Positions 10,437 through 18,313 of a DNA stretch of 64,000 bases are shown here, in pieces; the first letter of the stretch is position 1, and each line of letters opens with the position of its first letter. Position numbers and translations under genes: made by a program. The DNA lies in assembly GCF_022369455.1 (NCBI RefSeq), contig NZ_CP059599.1, positions 1,640,409 through 1,704,408 of the forward strand, read 5' to 3'. This stretch comes from Campylobacter sp. RM5004. GTDB taxonomy: Bacteria > Campylobacterota > Campylobacteria > Campylobacterales > Campylobacteraceae. A model generated the notes under the pieces. It worked only from the letters and a program-made list of their open reading frames with translations, ran no database searches and had not been told where the DNA came from.

Positions 10437-11058
10437 TATGGATTATTCCTTTATCATTTATCTTTTTTCTAAGGTTTTTAACAAGTGATTTAATAGCATC
10501 AGAACTTACATCATAATCATTATAAACATACTCGCAAATTGTATAAAAATCAACTATATTTGGGCTACTTTTTAATAATATTTCAAGCAATAAAAACTCT
10601 TTTTTGCTAAGTTTTTTAACCTCATCATTTACTAATAATTCATTTGTAACCATATCCAAATATACATTTTTGCTTAATTTAACCAAATTATTAATTTGCT
10701 TAATCGCTTTATCTAAAGCAAGTTCAAGTTTTAATCTATCAAAAGGCTTTACTAAATACTTGCAGATATTTAACTCAACAGCATTTAATAAAGTTTGCGA
10801 ATCACTTAAGGCAGTAATCATAATAGCAGGAGTTTTATTATCATTTTGTCTAATTTGCTCTAATAATTTTAAGCCATCAAGTCTTGGCATAGAAATATCA
10901 AGCAATAATATATCAATCTTTTCTTCTTTAATAATCTCTAAAGCACTTAAGCCATCTTTTGCATAAAATACTTTAAAATCAAGTAGTTCTAGCAAATCAA
11001 TAACTTGATTTGCTAGATTTAAATCATCTTCAGCATATAAAATAGTGTAGTTTTTCAT
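10399..11058 (-). CDS. OmpR/PhoB-type response regulator
   Basis: A 219-residue regulator with a receiver domain (~3-115; phospho-acceptor Asp54 in LLLDISMP, conserved Lys in VKPF) and a C-terminal winged helix (~130-219, ending in ARGYYIKT). I start it at ATG 11058, which overlaps the NapC-like stop (ATGA), rather than at GTG 11061. It is co-encoded with its kinase and probably controls this respiratory operon. OmpR-family proteins bind direct half-sites about one helical turn apart, and such a pair lies at 13593-13610. Confidence 0.92.
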   Translation of the reverse strand: MKNYTILYAEDDLNLANQVIDLLELLDFKVFYAKDGLSALEIIKEEKIDILLLDISMPRLDGLKLLEQIRQNDNKTPAIMITALSDSQTLLNAVELNICKYLVKPFDRLKLELALDKAIKQINNLVKLSKNVYLDMVTNELLVNDEVKKLSKKEFLLLEILLKSSPNIVDFYTICEYVYNDYDVSSDAIKSLVKNLRKKINDKGIIHNANARGYYIKTT

Positions 11059-11570
11059 CACTTATTTAATTCACCCCTTAAACCATCATGACCTACATGA
11101 GTATGACAACTTACACATTTTAATTCATTTGCGTAATCTAAATATCTTTTATGCATAATATTTTGCATTTCGTTTTTTGAATTTACTTTGGTTATATCTT
11201 GATGACAACTCATACAGCCACTATCATAAACATAATCTTTTCTATGCTCTAATTTATCTTGCCAATTAATATCTTTATCCTTGCCTAAAGCAGTGATACT
11301 TAATTCTTTAATACCATTATAAGCTTTAGTGCCTAAATAATTAAATATATTATCATGTGGCAAATGACAATCTACGCAATTTGCTTTAATACCTAAATTA
11401 TTATTACCACCATGAACATCTTTAATATAAGCTTCCTTCATCGGCTGCATTACATGGCAACTCGCACAAAACCTATCATCGCCAGTCATTTCAATAGCCT
11501 TATGAGAAAAGAACACAAAAATTAAAGTTAAAACTACAATAGATGAAACAAAAATAATAGTTTTTTTCAT
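11058..11570 (-). CDS. NapC/NirT-type tetraheme quinol dehydrogenase
   Basis: A 170-residue membrane-anchored cytochrome c with one N-terminal membrane segment (~3-20) and four CxxCH heme motifs (CASCH, CVDCH, CMSCH, CVSCH). The family oxidises menaquinol and passes electrons to periplasmic reductases. The start at ATG 11570 overlaps the preceding stop (ATGA) and has AAGGAG 5 nt upstream; an in-frame ATG at 11588 is upstream of that site and unlikely. It probably feeds the tetraheme cytochrome and flavoprotein encoded upstream. Confidence 0.93.
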   Translation of the reverse strand: MKKTIIFVSSIVVLTLIFVFFSHKAIEMTGDDRFCASCHVMQPMKEAYIKDVHGGNNNLGIKANCVDCHLPHDNIFNYLGTKAYNGIKELSITALGKDKDINWQDKLEHRKDYVYDSGCMSCHQDITKVNSKNEMQNIMHKRYLDYANELKCVSCHTHVGHDGLRGELNK

Positions 11571-11911
11571 TTTATCTCCTTCATCCAAGTTTTAGTATTG
11601 TGGCAAGTATTACACATATTAAACGAAGGCTTATGCTCGTTATGACAGGTGTAACAATTTAAATTAGCATTATCGTGAATGCTATTATGTGGGTTTTTAC
11701 CCTTTAAAAAATCAAGCCTTTTTGCTAATTTTTCTTTAGTTCCATGACAAGTAAGGCAGGCATTAGAATCAAGTGCTTTATAATCCTTTTCATTTGCTTC
11801 TTTATGACAATCGGTGCATTTTAATTTCACATCAACATGGTGTGGCTTGATTGCAAATTCATTACCTAGTGCAAAAATACTAAACATTAAAATCATTAAT
11901 AATTTTCGCAT
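11567..11911 (-). CDS. periplasmic tetraheme cytochrome c
   Basis: A 114-residue protein with a signal peptide (~1-16) and four CxxCH motifs (CTDCH, CLTCH, CYTCH, CNTCH) plus additional His residues for axial ligation. It resembles the cytochrome domain of Shewanella-type flavocytochrome c, here encoded apart from the flavin domain. The ATG follows the flavoprotein stop with no gap, and its own ribosome site is inside that gene. The likely role is electron carrier from the NapC-like protein to the flavoprotein. Confidence 0.9.
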   Translation of the reverse strand: MRKLLMILMFSIFALGNEFAIKPHHVDVKLKCTDCHKEANEKDYKALDSNACLTCHGTKEKLAKRLDFLKGKNPHNSIHDNANLNCYTCHNEHKPSFNMCNTCHNTKTWMKEIK

Positions 11912-13399
11912 TTACACTCCTTTTAAAATATCTTTCGCACAAGCAATACCTGAAGTCATACAATCAGGAATAGAACAGCTCGTAAGTCTTGCTTGTCCAT
12001 GAACGCCACCTGTTGCTTCGCCTACTGCATAAAGTCCTTTTATAGGTTCATAATTACTAATATGTAAAACTCTCATATTTATATCAGCATAAACACCACC
12101 CGGTGTATAGCTAAGCCCAGGTGCAGCTGTCATTGCATAAAAAGGTGCTTTACTCATGCTAGAGTTTTTAATCTTGCTTAAATCTTTTTTGAACTCATCT
12201 TTATTGTTTTTAATACCATCTTCATAAGTTTGCATGCTCTTTAATAATTCATCTTTATTTAGTTTAAAATGATTTGCAAGTTCGTCTAAGGTATCAAATT
12301 TCTTCATCTTTCCTGCTATTATGAAGCTTTGCATTCTATTTGGGTCATGCGAATTAGCAAAACCTGTGCTATCAAAAATAATAGTTGGATAGCTTGTGGT
12401 GTTTAATTTTTCCATATGTGCTAGGATTTTATTTGATAAGCCTTGTCTATCGCCATCTTCGTTTAAAAATCTTTTTGCATTTACATCAACCATAATTCCA
12501 TAAATTAAATCCTCCGTTGGAATCCCAAAAGAAAATCTACTAAGCGCTAATTGAGTTGGAATTGCTCCGATTTTTAGCATTTGCTTTAACGCACCCGAAG
12601 TTTGACCTAAACTTGATGGGCTTTTTGCTAGTCTTAATCTAGGATTTACTATACTTCTAAACTCAACATCACGGCTAAATCCACCAGTTGCAAAAACTAC
12701 TGCAAGTCTTGCTTTGTAATTTTTCTTAACTCCACTTAAATTTTGCCTATCATCATTTGCTAGGTTTCTATCGAATCTATAATTTTCTCTTACGCTTATA
12801 CCTATTACTTTGCCATTTTCATCTTGAATGATTTCATCGCTTTTAGTTTCGTTTTTAAATCTTCCTCTATTTGCTAAGAAAAACTCGTGCAATGCCTTTA
12901 TACAAGCACCGCCACCGCCGATAGTTTCAACACTTCTAGCAACACTATGTCCGCCTAAGAACTTAAGCTTATCAGCATATTTAACCCCACAGCTTTTTGC
13001 AAACTCATAAGCTTCATTTGAGTTTCTTATAATTCTTAAAGAATGTTCTAAATGATTATATCCGGCTCCAGCTTTATTTAAATCGTTTAAGAATAATTCT
13101 TCGCTATCTTTTATACCTGCTTTAATTTGTAAATCCGAATTAAGCACAGCAAAATCTTGCTGAGAAAGAACTGAGTTTCCACCCATTCTATCCATTTTCT
13201 CAATCATTAAAACATCTACCTTATTTTTTGCCAAATATGCAGCACATATGTGAGCACTTACGCCACTTCCAACGATGATTACATCTGCTATCTCATCAAA
13301 TTTAATATCTTTTTTAACGCTTTCATTAGCGCTTAAAATACTAGGAACTGCGATTGTCGTCCCTGCAACTGCTTTGATAAAATTTCTTCTATTTAGCAT
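11912..13399 (-). CDS. Tat-exported flavoprotein reductase, flavocytochrome c/fumarate reductase family, substrate unknown
   Basis: A 495-residue FAD_binding_2 protein with an N-terminal Tat motif (NRRNFIK) and FAD motif VGSGVSAH at ~43-50. The fumarate reductase fold is clear. By eye the two substrate arginines seem kept (Arg318 in EDGDRQG, the proton-donor region; Arg471 in VHGQARL). The two substrate histidines are not: the QxHPT-like position reads RFSFG (~288-292), and the HxTMGG position reads SYTPGG (430-435). This argues for a substrate other than fumarate, for example another alpha,beta-unsaturated acid, but the compound cannot be named. It is first in the six-gene operon. Confidence 0.88.
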   Translation of the reverse strand: MLNRRNFIKAVAGTTIAVPSILSANESVKKDIKFDEIADVIIVGSGVSAHICAAYLAKNKVDVLMIEKMDRMGGNSVLSQQDFAVLNSDLQIKAGIKDSEELFLNDLNKAGAGYNHLEHSLRIIRNSNEAYEFAKSCGVKYADKLKFLGGHSVARSVETIGGGGACIKALHEFFLANRGRFKNETKSDEIIQDENGKVIGISVRENYRFDRNLANDDRQNLSGVKKNYKARLAVVFATGGFSRDVEFRSIVNPRLRLAKSPSSLGQTSGALKQMLKIGAIPTQLALSRFSFGIPTEDLIYGIMVDVNAKRFLNEDGDRQGLSNKILAHMEKLNTTSYPTIIFDSTGFANSHDPNRMQSFIIAGKMKKFDTLDELANHFKLNKDELLKSMQTYEDGIKNNKDEFKKDLSKIKNSSMSKAPFYAMTAAPGLSYTPGGVYADINMRVLHISNYEPIKGLYAVGEATGGVHGQARLTSCSIPDCMTSGIACAKDILKGV

Positions 13400-13454
13400 T
13401 AAATCTCCTTTTTAAAAAAATCAAGCAATTTTAAAAAAACTAAAGGGCAAAAAA

Positions 13455-13461
13455 GTGGCAA
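13455..13461 (+). promoter_or_regulatory. GTGGCAA half-site near the flavoprotein start
   Basis: GTGGCAA, 56 nt before the flavoprotein ATG, matches the two copies at 13593-13610. It is a candidate regulator half-site, based only on recurrence within this gap. Confidence 0.3.
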
Positions 13462-13492
13462 AATAATTCCTAACAAAAATTAGGAATTATTT
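13461..13492. promoter_or_regulatory. 12-bp inverted repeat in the flavoprotein leader
   Basis: AAATAATTCCTA (13461-13472) pairs with TAGGAATTATTT (13481-13492) around an 8-nt loop. It shares the AATTCCTA core of the dispersed motif but lacks its outer half. It probably lies in the 5' leader of the respiratory operon, where it could be an attenuator or simply a decayed repeat. Confidence 0.4.
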
Positions 13493-13517
13493 TTACATAA
13501 TTTAAAGAGAGATGTTA

Positions 13518-13571
13518 TACAACTTAATAATTATAAAAACAAAAATTTTATATTTTTTGTAATAAGTTGTA
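13518..13571. promoter_or_regulatory. distal inverted repeat ACAACTTA...TAAGTTGT
   Basis: ACAACTTA (13519-13526) and TAAGTTGT (13563-13570) form 8-bp inverted half-sites 36 bp apart in the divergent promoter region between the respiratory operon and glsA. Candidate operator only. Confidence 0.3.
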
Positions 13572-13592
13572 AGTAAATTATAAAAACACTTT

Positions 13593-13610
13593 GTGGCAAT
13601 AAAGTGGCAA
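13593..13610 (+). promoter_or_regulatory. direct repeat GTGGCAA-4-GTGGCAA, candidate response-regulator site
   Basis: Two exact GTGGCAA copies with an 11-bp period, the geometry used by OmpR-family regulators. They lie between the divergent respiratory operon and glsA; a third copy is at 13455. Binding by the regulator at 10399-11058 is inferred from proximity. Confidence 0.4.
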
Positions 13611-13660
13611 AAAATAAAAAGAATTGCGAAATAGAATTTAAGATTAATGCGAATTTGCCT

Positions 13661-13666
13661 TATAAT
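13661..13666 (+). promoter_or_regulatory. probable -10 of glsA
   Basis: TATAAT, 26 nt before the glsA ATG, in AT-rich sequence without a clear -35 box. Confidence 0.5.
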
Positions 13667-13691
13667 TACAACAAAAAATTAAGGGTTTAAT

Positions 13692-14603
13692 ATGCAGCAA
13701 TTATTAGAAAAATTAGTAAAAGATAATATTCAATTTTTAGGACAAGGAAGGTTAGCAAACTACATTCCTGAACTTAGCAAAGCTAACATAAATGCTTTAG
13801 GTGTTTGTGTTATTGATAAAAATCATAATATTTATTGTGCAGGAGATTATGAAACTAGATTTAGCATTCAAAGTGTTTCAAAAATAATAACCTTAATGCT
13901 TGCATTACTTGATAATAGTTATGAATATGTATTTTCTAAAGTTGGGGTTGAGCCTAGTGGAGATGCTTTTAATTCTATTATGAAGTTAGAGAGTTCAAAT
14001 ACAAAAAAGCCCTTTAATCCTATGATAAATGCAGGTGCAATTGCAGTTGCATCAACTATTAAAGGCAAAAATGCTAATGAGAAATTTAATAGAGTGCTTG
14101 AGTTTTTTCGCTATATTTGTGATGATGAAACAGCGTGTTTATCTAATGAAATTTATGAAAGTGAAAACAAAACAGGTAATAAAAATAGAGCCTTAGCATA
14201 TTTTATGAAAAATGATGGAATAATAGAAGGCGATGTAGAAGAGGCTTTGGAAGTATATTTTAAGCAATGCTCAATCTTAGCAAATACACAAAGCCTTGCT
14301 AAATTAGGCTTATTCTTAGCAAATGATGGCTTTAAAGATGGTAAGCAAGTAATTAGCAAAAAGATTGCAAAAATAATAAAAAGCTTAATGCTAACTTGTG
14401 GAACTTACGATTTATCAGGTGAGATTGCTCTAAGAGTTGGGCTTCCTTGTAAAAGTGGCGTAGGTGGTGGAATGGTTTCGCTAGTACCTAAAGAATTAGG
14501 AATTGGCTTATACGGACCTTCACTTGATAATAAGGGTAATTCAATAGGTGGGGTAAGGATTTTAGAAGCTTTATCTAATACGCTTGATTTATCAATATTT
14601 TAA
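13692..14603 (+). CDS. glsA: glutaminase GlsA
   Basis: GlsA hydrolyses glutamine to glutamate and ammonia. The 303-residue protein is full length for the serine-dependent glutaminase family. It has the SVSK motif (residues ~60-63, Ser/Lys dyad), the NPMINAGAI segment (~109-117) and the glycine-rich SGVGGGMVS region near residue 255. It is monocistronic, divergent from the respiratory operon, and ends in a motif-pair hairpin shared with bamD. It would supply glutamate, a major carbon source for asaccharolytic campylobacters. Confidence 0.95.
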   Translation: MQQLLEKLVKDNIQFLGQGRLANYIPELSKANINALGVCVIDKNHNIYCAGDYETRFSIQSVSKIITLMLALLDNSYEYVFSKVGVEPSGDAFNSIMKLESSNTKKPFNPMINAGAIAVASTIKGKNANEKFNRVLEFFRYICDDETACLSNEIYESENKTGNKNRALAYFMKNDGIIEGDVEEALEVYFKQCSILANTQSLAKLGLFLANDGFKDGKQVISKKIAKIIKSLMLTCGTYDLSGEIALRVGLPCKSGVGGGMVSLVPKELGIGLYGPSLDNKGNSIGGVRILEALSNTLDLSIF

Positions 14604-14640
14604 ATTCCTAATTCAAATTCTTAAAAAGAATTTGAATTAA
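14603..14640. repeat. dispersed motif, inverted pair between convergent genes
   Basis: An arm at 14603-14620 (AATTCCTAATTCAAATTC) and a shortened inverted arm at 14628-14640 form a stem of about 14 bp, exactly filling the gap between the glsA and bamD stops. Probable bidirectional terminator. Confidence 0.85.
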
Positions 14641-15303
14641 TTATAAAGCATAGCTACTTTCAAATAGTTTTCTATACCATGGAAGTCTTGGTTTTATATA
14701 TTTTATATCGTTTAGCTCATTATTTTTTATCTTTTCATCATAAACACTTTCGCTAATATCATGACCCATTCTTCTGTATAAATCTCTTATATCAGTTTCT
14801 AGCATTAATTTTGTTAGGTTTAATTTAGTTTTTATGCTATTTACTAAAGGAGAATATTGCGAGTTTTTATTAGTAAATAAAAACGCATCAATTTCTTTTA
14901 AAGTTTCGTTTAATAAATATTGATTTCTATTAGGCAAAGAAAAAGCATTAAAATTATTCTTAATTTTAAGATAACTAAGCCATTCGTAATTATTAGAATT
15001 TCCATATAATTTAATGTATTCATCAATATAATAATTTGCTAATAAATATTCATGCTCTTTAGCGTGAGCTTGTGAAAGAATTAGCATTGCACTTGCTAAA
15101 AGTGGGCTATTAATATGTTCGCTATAAAGTGAAATATACTCACTATCAGCCTTTTCTAAATCGTTTTTCTTCACACTTTCTATGATTTTTTCAAGCCAAG
15201 CACTATCGCTTAAGTTGTAATCATCAAACATTTCTTTCTTGCTAGCACAAGCGCTAAAACATAATAATGATAAGATTAGTAAAAAAATATTAAGTTTTTT
15301 CAT
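14641..15303 (-). CDS. bamD: outer-membrane assembly lipoprotein BamD
   Basis: A 220-residue lipoprotein with a type II signal peptide and lipobox FSAC (Cys ~19), followed by helical TPR-like repeats as in BamD/ComL. It would work with BamA in inserting outer-membrane barrels, of which this window encodes several. It is divergent from fliW-proC, the arrangement I recall around Cj1074c-Cj1076. Sequence divergence is high, so the name rests on repeats, lipobox and context. Confidence 0.8.
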   Translation of the reverse strand: MKKLNIFLLILSLLCFSACASKKEMFDDYNLSDSAWLEKIIESVKKNDLEKADSEYISLYSEHINSPLLASAMLILSQAHAKEHEYLLANYYIDEYIKLYGNSNNYEWLSYLKIKNNFNAFSLPNRNQYLLNETLKEIDAFLFTNKNSQYSPLVNSIKTKLNLTKLMLETDIRDLYRRMGHDISESVYDEKIKNNELNDIKYIKPRLPWYRKLFESSYAL

Positions 15304-15385
15304 TTATTTTCCTTTAAGCGGCGATTATAAGTTCTAATGTTAAATATTTATTATATACTTACATTAATTTTTTAAAGGAGAAATC

Positions 15386-15793
15386 ATGATATTTGATGTT
15401 AAAATGCCTATTTTAGGTTTTGAAGATACAACTAAGGTTGAATTAGAAAAAATGTATGATTGCTTTGCAAGACTTAAGAGTGTTGATGGCAAAGGTTTTA
15501 CATTTACTATGTTAAATCCTTATACAATTTGTAAGCAATATGAATTTGATATGCCTTTATCTTATAAAGCATTGCTTGAAGTTACAGCAAATTCAAATAT
15601 TGAAATTTATAATATTTTAATCTTAAATAAAAGCGTTGAAGAATCTACAATAAATATGCTAGCTCCTGTTATTTTAAACTACGATAACAAAACTATGGCT
15701 CAAATTATTTTAGATCCAAATCAATATCCTTTCTATCACCCAACAGAAAAAATTAAAAATTTCTTGCAACAAAATATGGAAGAACTTAAATAA
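15386..15793 (+). CDS. fliW: flagellar assembly factor FliW
   Basis: FliW (135 aa) binds CsrA and flagellin and couples flagellin translation to assembly. The family pattern is visible: an N-terminal beta strand ending in LGFEDT, then FTMLNPY near residue 50, and PxILNYDNKTMAQIIL near the C-terminus. AAAGGAG lies 5 nt before the ATG. The stop overlaps the proC start. Confidence 0.93.
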   Translation: MIFDVKMPILGFEDTTKVELEKMYDCFARLKSVDGKGFTFTMLNPYTICKQYEFDMPLSYKALLEVTANSNIEIYNILILNKSVEESTINMLAPVILNYDNKTMAQIILDPNQYPFYHPTEKIKNFLQQNMEELK

Positions 15794-16518
15794 TGCAAGA
15801 AAGCATTTATATTCTTGGCAATGGCAAGATGGCTAAAGCCATTGCTAAAGGATTAAATAAAAAATATCAAACTATTTTTGTAGTTAGAAACAAAAATAAT
15901 TGCGAAAACTCAATTCATTATGATAATTTTAATATAAACGATAAGATATGTATTCTATGCTTTAAACCATATAATCTTGATGAAATTAGTAATAAATTTT
16001 TAGGCCAAAAAGCAAAAATAATAATAAGTCCTTTAGCTGGAGTTTCGCTAAATGAATTAACAAAAATAAACGCTAAACACTATCTAAGAATAATGCCAAA
16101 TATAGCAGCAGAATATAACAAATCTTGCACCACTTATGTTGGAAATAAAAATAATGAATATTTTCAAAAATCTTTAGAAATAATTCAAACTTTTGGAAGT
16201 GCAATTGAATGCGAAAGCGAAAAGGAATTAAACTTAGCAATGGCTATTAATGGCTGTGCTCCTGCTTTTTTAGCTTTAGTTGCTGAAGCTATTGCAAATG
16301 GTGGGCTTAGCATAGGGCTTAAAAACGAAAAAGCTTATGAATTAACAAGAGCTTTATTTTCTAGTTTTGAGAGTTTAATCGCAAATAATCATCCCGCACT
16401 TATTAAAGAAGGCGTTTGCTCTCCTGCAGGAGTTAGTATAAAAGGCGTAAATGTTTTAGAAGACAAGGCTATAAGAAGTGCTTTCATAAAAGCTATTAAA
16501 GAAAGTGCTGGAGTTTAA
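15793..16518 (+). CDS. proC: pyrroline-5-carboxylate reductase ProC
   Basis: ProC reduces pyrroline-5-carboxylate to proline with NAD(P)H. The N-terminal Rossmann motif ILGNGKMAKAI (~6-16) and the C-terminal dimer domain (MAINGCAPAF; SPAGVSIKGV) are clear. At 241 aa it is somewhat short, with a trimmed Rossmann domain, but the catalytic region is complete. It overlaps the fliW stop by 1 nt. Confidence 0.9.
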   Translation: MQESIYILGNGKMAKAIAKGLNKKYQTIFVVRNKNNCENSIHYDNFNINDKICILCFKPYNLDEISNKFLGQKAKIIISPLAGVSLNELTKINAKHYLRIMPNIAAEYNKSCTTYVGNKNNEYFQKSLEIIQTFGSAIECESEKELNLAMAINGCAPAFLALVAEAIANGGLSIGLKNEKAYELTRALFSSFESLIANNHPALIKEGVCSPAGVSIKGVNVLEDKAIRSAFIKAIKESAGV

Positions 16519-16560
16519 TACATTTTTAATAAAACCTATAAATCCTAATATGTTTTACTT

Positions 16561-16610
16561 TTAATTAAGAGAATTTGAATTCGGAATTTCCGAATTCAAA
16601 TTCTTAATTA
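16561..16610. repeat. dispersed motif, near-perfect palindrome between convergent genes
   Basis: Arms of the GAATTCGG subtype (from 16571 and to 16603) meet almost without a loop. Flanking TAATTAA and TTAATTA extend the stem, with a 2-nt bulge. The right end contains the stop codon of the sugar symporter. Probable bidirectional terminator for proC and the symporter. Confidence 0.9.
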
Positions 16611-17800
16611 CATTTATAACCTTTAGTAGCAAAGAATAATATGTATAAATAACAAATCGCAGGGATAATAAATGAAATATGTAAGTTCATGCTATCAGCA
16701 ACTAAACCTTGAATAGGTGGCACAATAGCCCCACCAACTATTGCAATACAAATAATCCCAGAAGCTTCTGAAGTGCAGCGACCAAGCCCATTTGTAGCAA
16801 GTGAAAAAATAGTAGGAAACATAATTGAGTTAAAAAAGCCTACCATTAAAATAGCATAAGCTCCAAATTCGCCCCCTATCATAATCGCATAAACTAATAA
16901 AACAATAGCCATAATAGCGTTAAATGCTAAGCACAAAGCTGGTTTAATATAATTCATTATATAGCTTCCAACAAAGCGTCCAACCATAGCTCCGCCCCAA
17001 TAATAAGCTATCATTTTAGCAGCTTCGCTTTCAGCAATTCCTAAAATAGGCATTAAATAAAGAATTAAAAATGAACCGATTGCAACCTCAGCTCCAACAT
17101 AGCAAAATATCCCAATAGCACCTAAAACTAAGTGTTTATATTGCCAAGCACTTGTTCTTGTATCGTGTGCGTTTTCGCTGATTTCTTCTGCAGTAATTCT
17201 TACATCAGGTAATTTGATAAAAAACTTTACAAAAATTCCTAAAACAATCAACGCAACTGCAATGCCTAAATAAGGCAATTGAACTGAAGTTACCTTTTGC
17301 TCTAAGCTTAAATCTTTTGTTGAAGCTAATATAAATAAAGCTCCAAAGAATGGTCCAACGGTTGTTCCAAGAGAGTTAAACGCTTGAACTAAAGCTAGGT
17401 TTCTTGCTTCTTTACCGCTAGGTGATAATAAAGTTACGAATGGATTTCCGGTAACTTGAAGCAACACAACGCCACTTGCTAAAACAAATAAAGCACCTAA
17501 AAATATAGCATAGCTATGAGTTCCTGCTGCTGGATAAAATAGTATTGCACCTAATGCAGCTAAGAAAAATCCACCCACAACGCCATTTTGATAGCCAATT
17601 TTTTGAATTAGCTTACCAAAAAACGCTGAAGTTATAAAATATGCTCCAAAAAAGCAAAATTGAACTAAAGATGATTGAAAATAAGTTAATTCAAAAAGTT
17701 CTTTAAGGTGTGGGATTAAAATATCGTTTAAAACGGTTAAAAAACCCATCATAAAAAATAAGGCTGTTAATACAGCTAATGAAAATGAATTGCTTTTCAT
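16604..17800 (-). CDS. sugar:H+ symporter, FucP/GluP family (MFS)
   Basis: A 398-residue protein with 12 predicted membrane segments. The family signature at residues ~16-34 (MMGFLTVLNDILIPHLK) and the VTGNPF motif near residue 120 place it among L-fucose and glucose/galactose symporters. The exact sugar cannot be assigned, and no sugar catabolic genes are adjacent. It is monocistronic. A TGTGTA-5-TACACA inverted repeat about 90 nt upstream may be an operator. Confidence 0.85.
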   Translation of the reverse strand: MKSNSFSLAVLTALFFMMGFLTVLNDILIPHLKELFELTYFQSSLVQFCFFGAYFITSAFFGKLIQKIGYQNGVVGGFFLAALGAILFYPAAGTHSYAIFLGALFVLASGVVLLQVTGNPFVTLLSPSGKEARNLALVQAFNSLGTTVGPFFGALFILASTKDLSLEQKVTSVQLPYLGIAVALIVLGIFVKFFIKLPDVRITAEEISENAHDTRTSAWQYKHLVLGAIGIFCYVGAEVAIGSFLILYLMPILGIAESEAAKMIAYYWGGAMVGRFVGSYIMNYIKPALCLAFNAIMAIVLLVYAIMIGGEFGAYAILMVGFFNSIMFPTIFSLATNGLGRCTSEASGIICIAIVGGAIVPPIQGLVADSMNLHISFIIPAICYLYILFFATKGYKCN

Positions 17801-17885
17801 AATTTTCCTTAATAAATAAAATAAAAAGTCATTTTAAACTAATTTATAAGATTTTTTACAATTTTTCACAATAAAAAATAACAAG

Positions 17886-17902
17886 TGTGTAATTTATACA
17901 CA
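17886..17902. promoter_or_regulatory. inverted repeat TGTGTA-N5-TACACA upstream of the sugar symporter
   Basis: Perfect 6-bp half-sites with a 5-bp spacer, centred about 94 nt before the symporter start. Operator-like shape; no regulator is identified. Confidence 0.3.
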
Positions 17903-17913
17903 TTTTAATAAAA

Positions 17914-17932
17914 GAATTTGAATTCGGAATTT
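17914..17932 (+). repeat. dispersed motif, single arm
   Basis: GAATTTGAATTCGGAATTT in the gap between the sugar symporter and the membrane-protein gene. No full inverted arm is adjacent; a partial hairpin follows at 17973-17995. Confidence 0.85.
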
Positions 17933-17972
17933 GATTTTTAAAATTTGATATAAAAAGATTAGAAAAATTAAG

Positions 17973-17995
17973 AAATAGGAAATTACTTCCTATTT
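17973..17995. terminator. partial-motif hairpin at the end of the guaB-murC operon
   Basis: AAATAGGAA (17973-17981) pairs with TTCCTATTT (17987-17995), using the inner half of the dispersed motif. It overlaps the stop region of the 107-residue membrane-protein gene and probably ends that minus-strand operon. Confidence 0.6.
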
Positions 17996-18313
17996 GCATA
18001 TAAACATATCTATTTTTTGATAGTTTTTATTATCAATAAATACTGAAGTTCCGTTGTCAAATCCGTGAGTTTTATTGCTTACTTTTACACCATTACAATC
18101 TAATTCTTTACCTGATTTATAAATATTTAAAATATCTTGCTTTAAAACTCCACTTGAATTATCAAGGCTTGTATAAATAAAACCAACTACAAATGTAGCA
18201 ACAATAAGAGAAATAACCGCAATATAAAGCTTAGAATTAAAATAATTTTTATAATAAACGCAAACTCCGATTAATACAAAAAATAAAATCAAAAATATTG
18301 CAAATCTAATCAT
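17990..18313 (-). CDS. small membrane protein downstream of murC
   Basis: A 107-residue protein with two hydrophobic segments (~2-20 and ~28-50) and a ~55-residue C-terminal region with two Cys (in ELDCNGV and the final FICK). It overlaps the murC stop by 4 nt. I recall a small membrane protein in the same place in C. jejuni (Cj1053c). Function unknown. Confidence 0.75.
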   Translation of the reverse strand: MIRFAIFLILFFVLIGVCVYYKNYFNSKLYIAVISLIVATFVVGFIYTSLDNSSGVLKQDILNIYKSGKELDCNGVKVSNKTHGFDNGTSVFIDNKNYQKIDMFICK

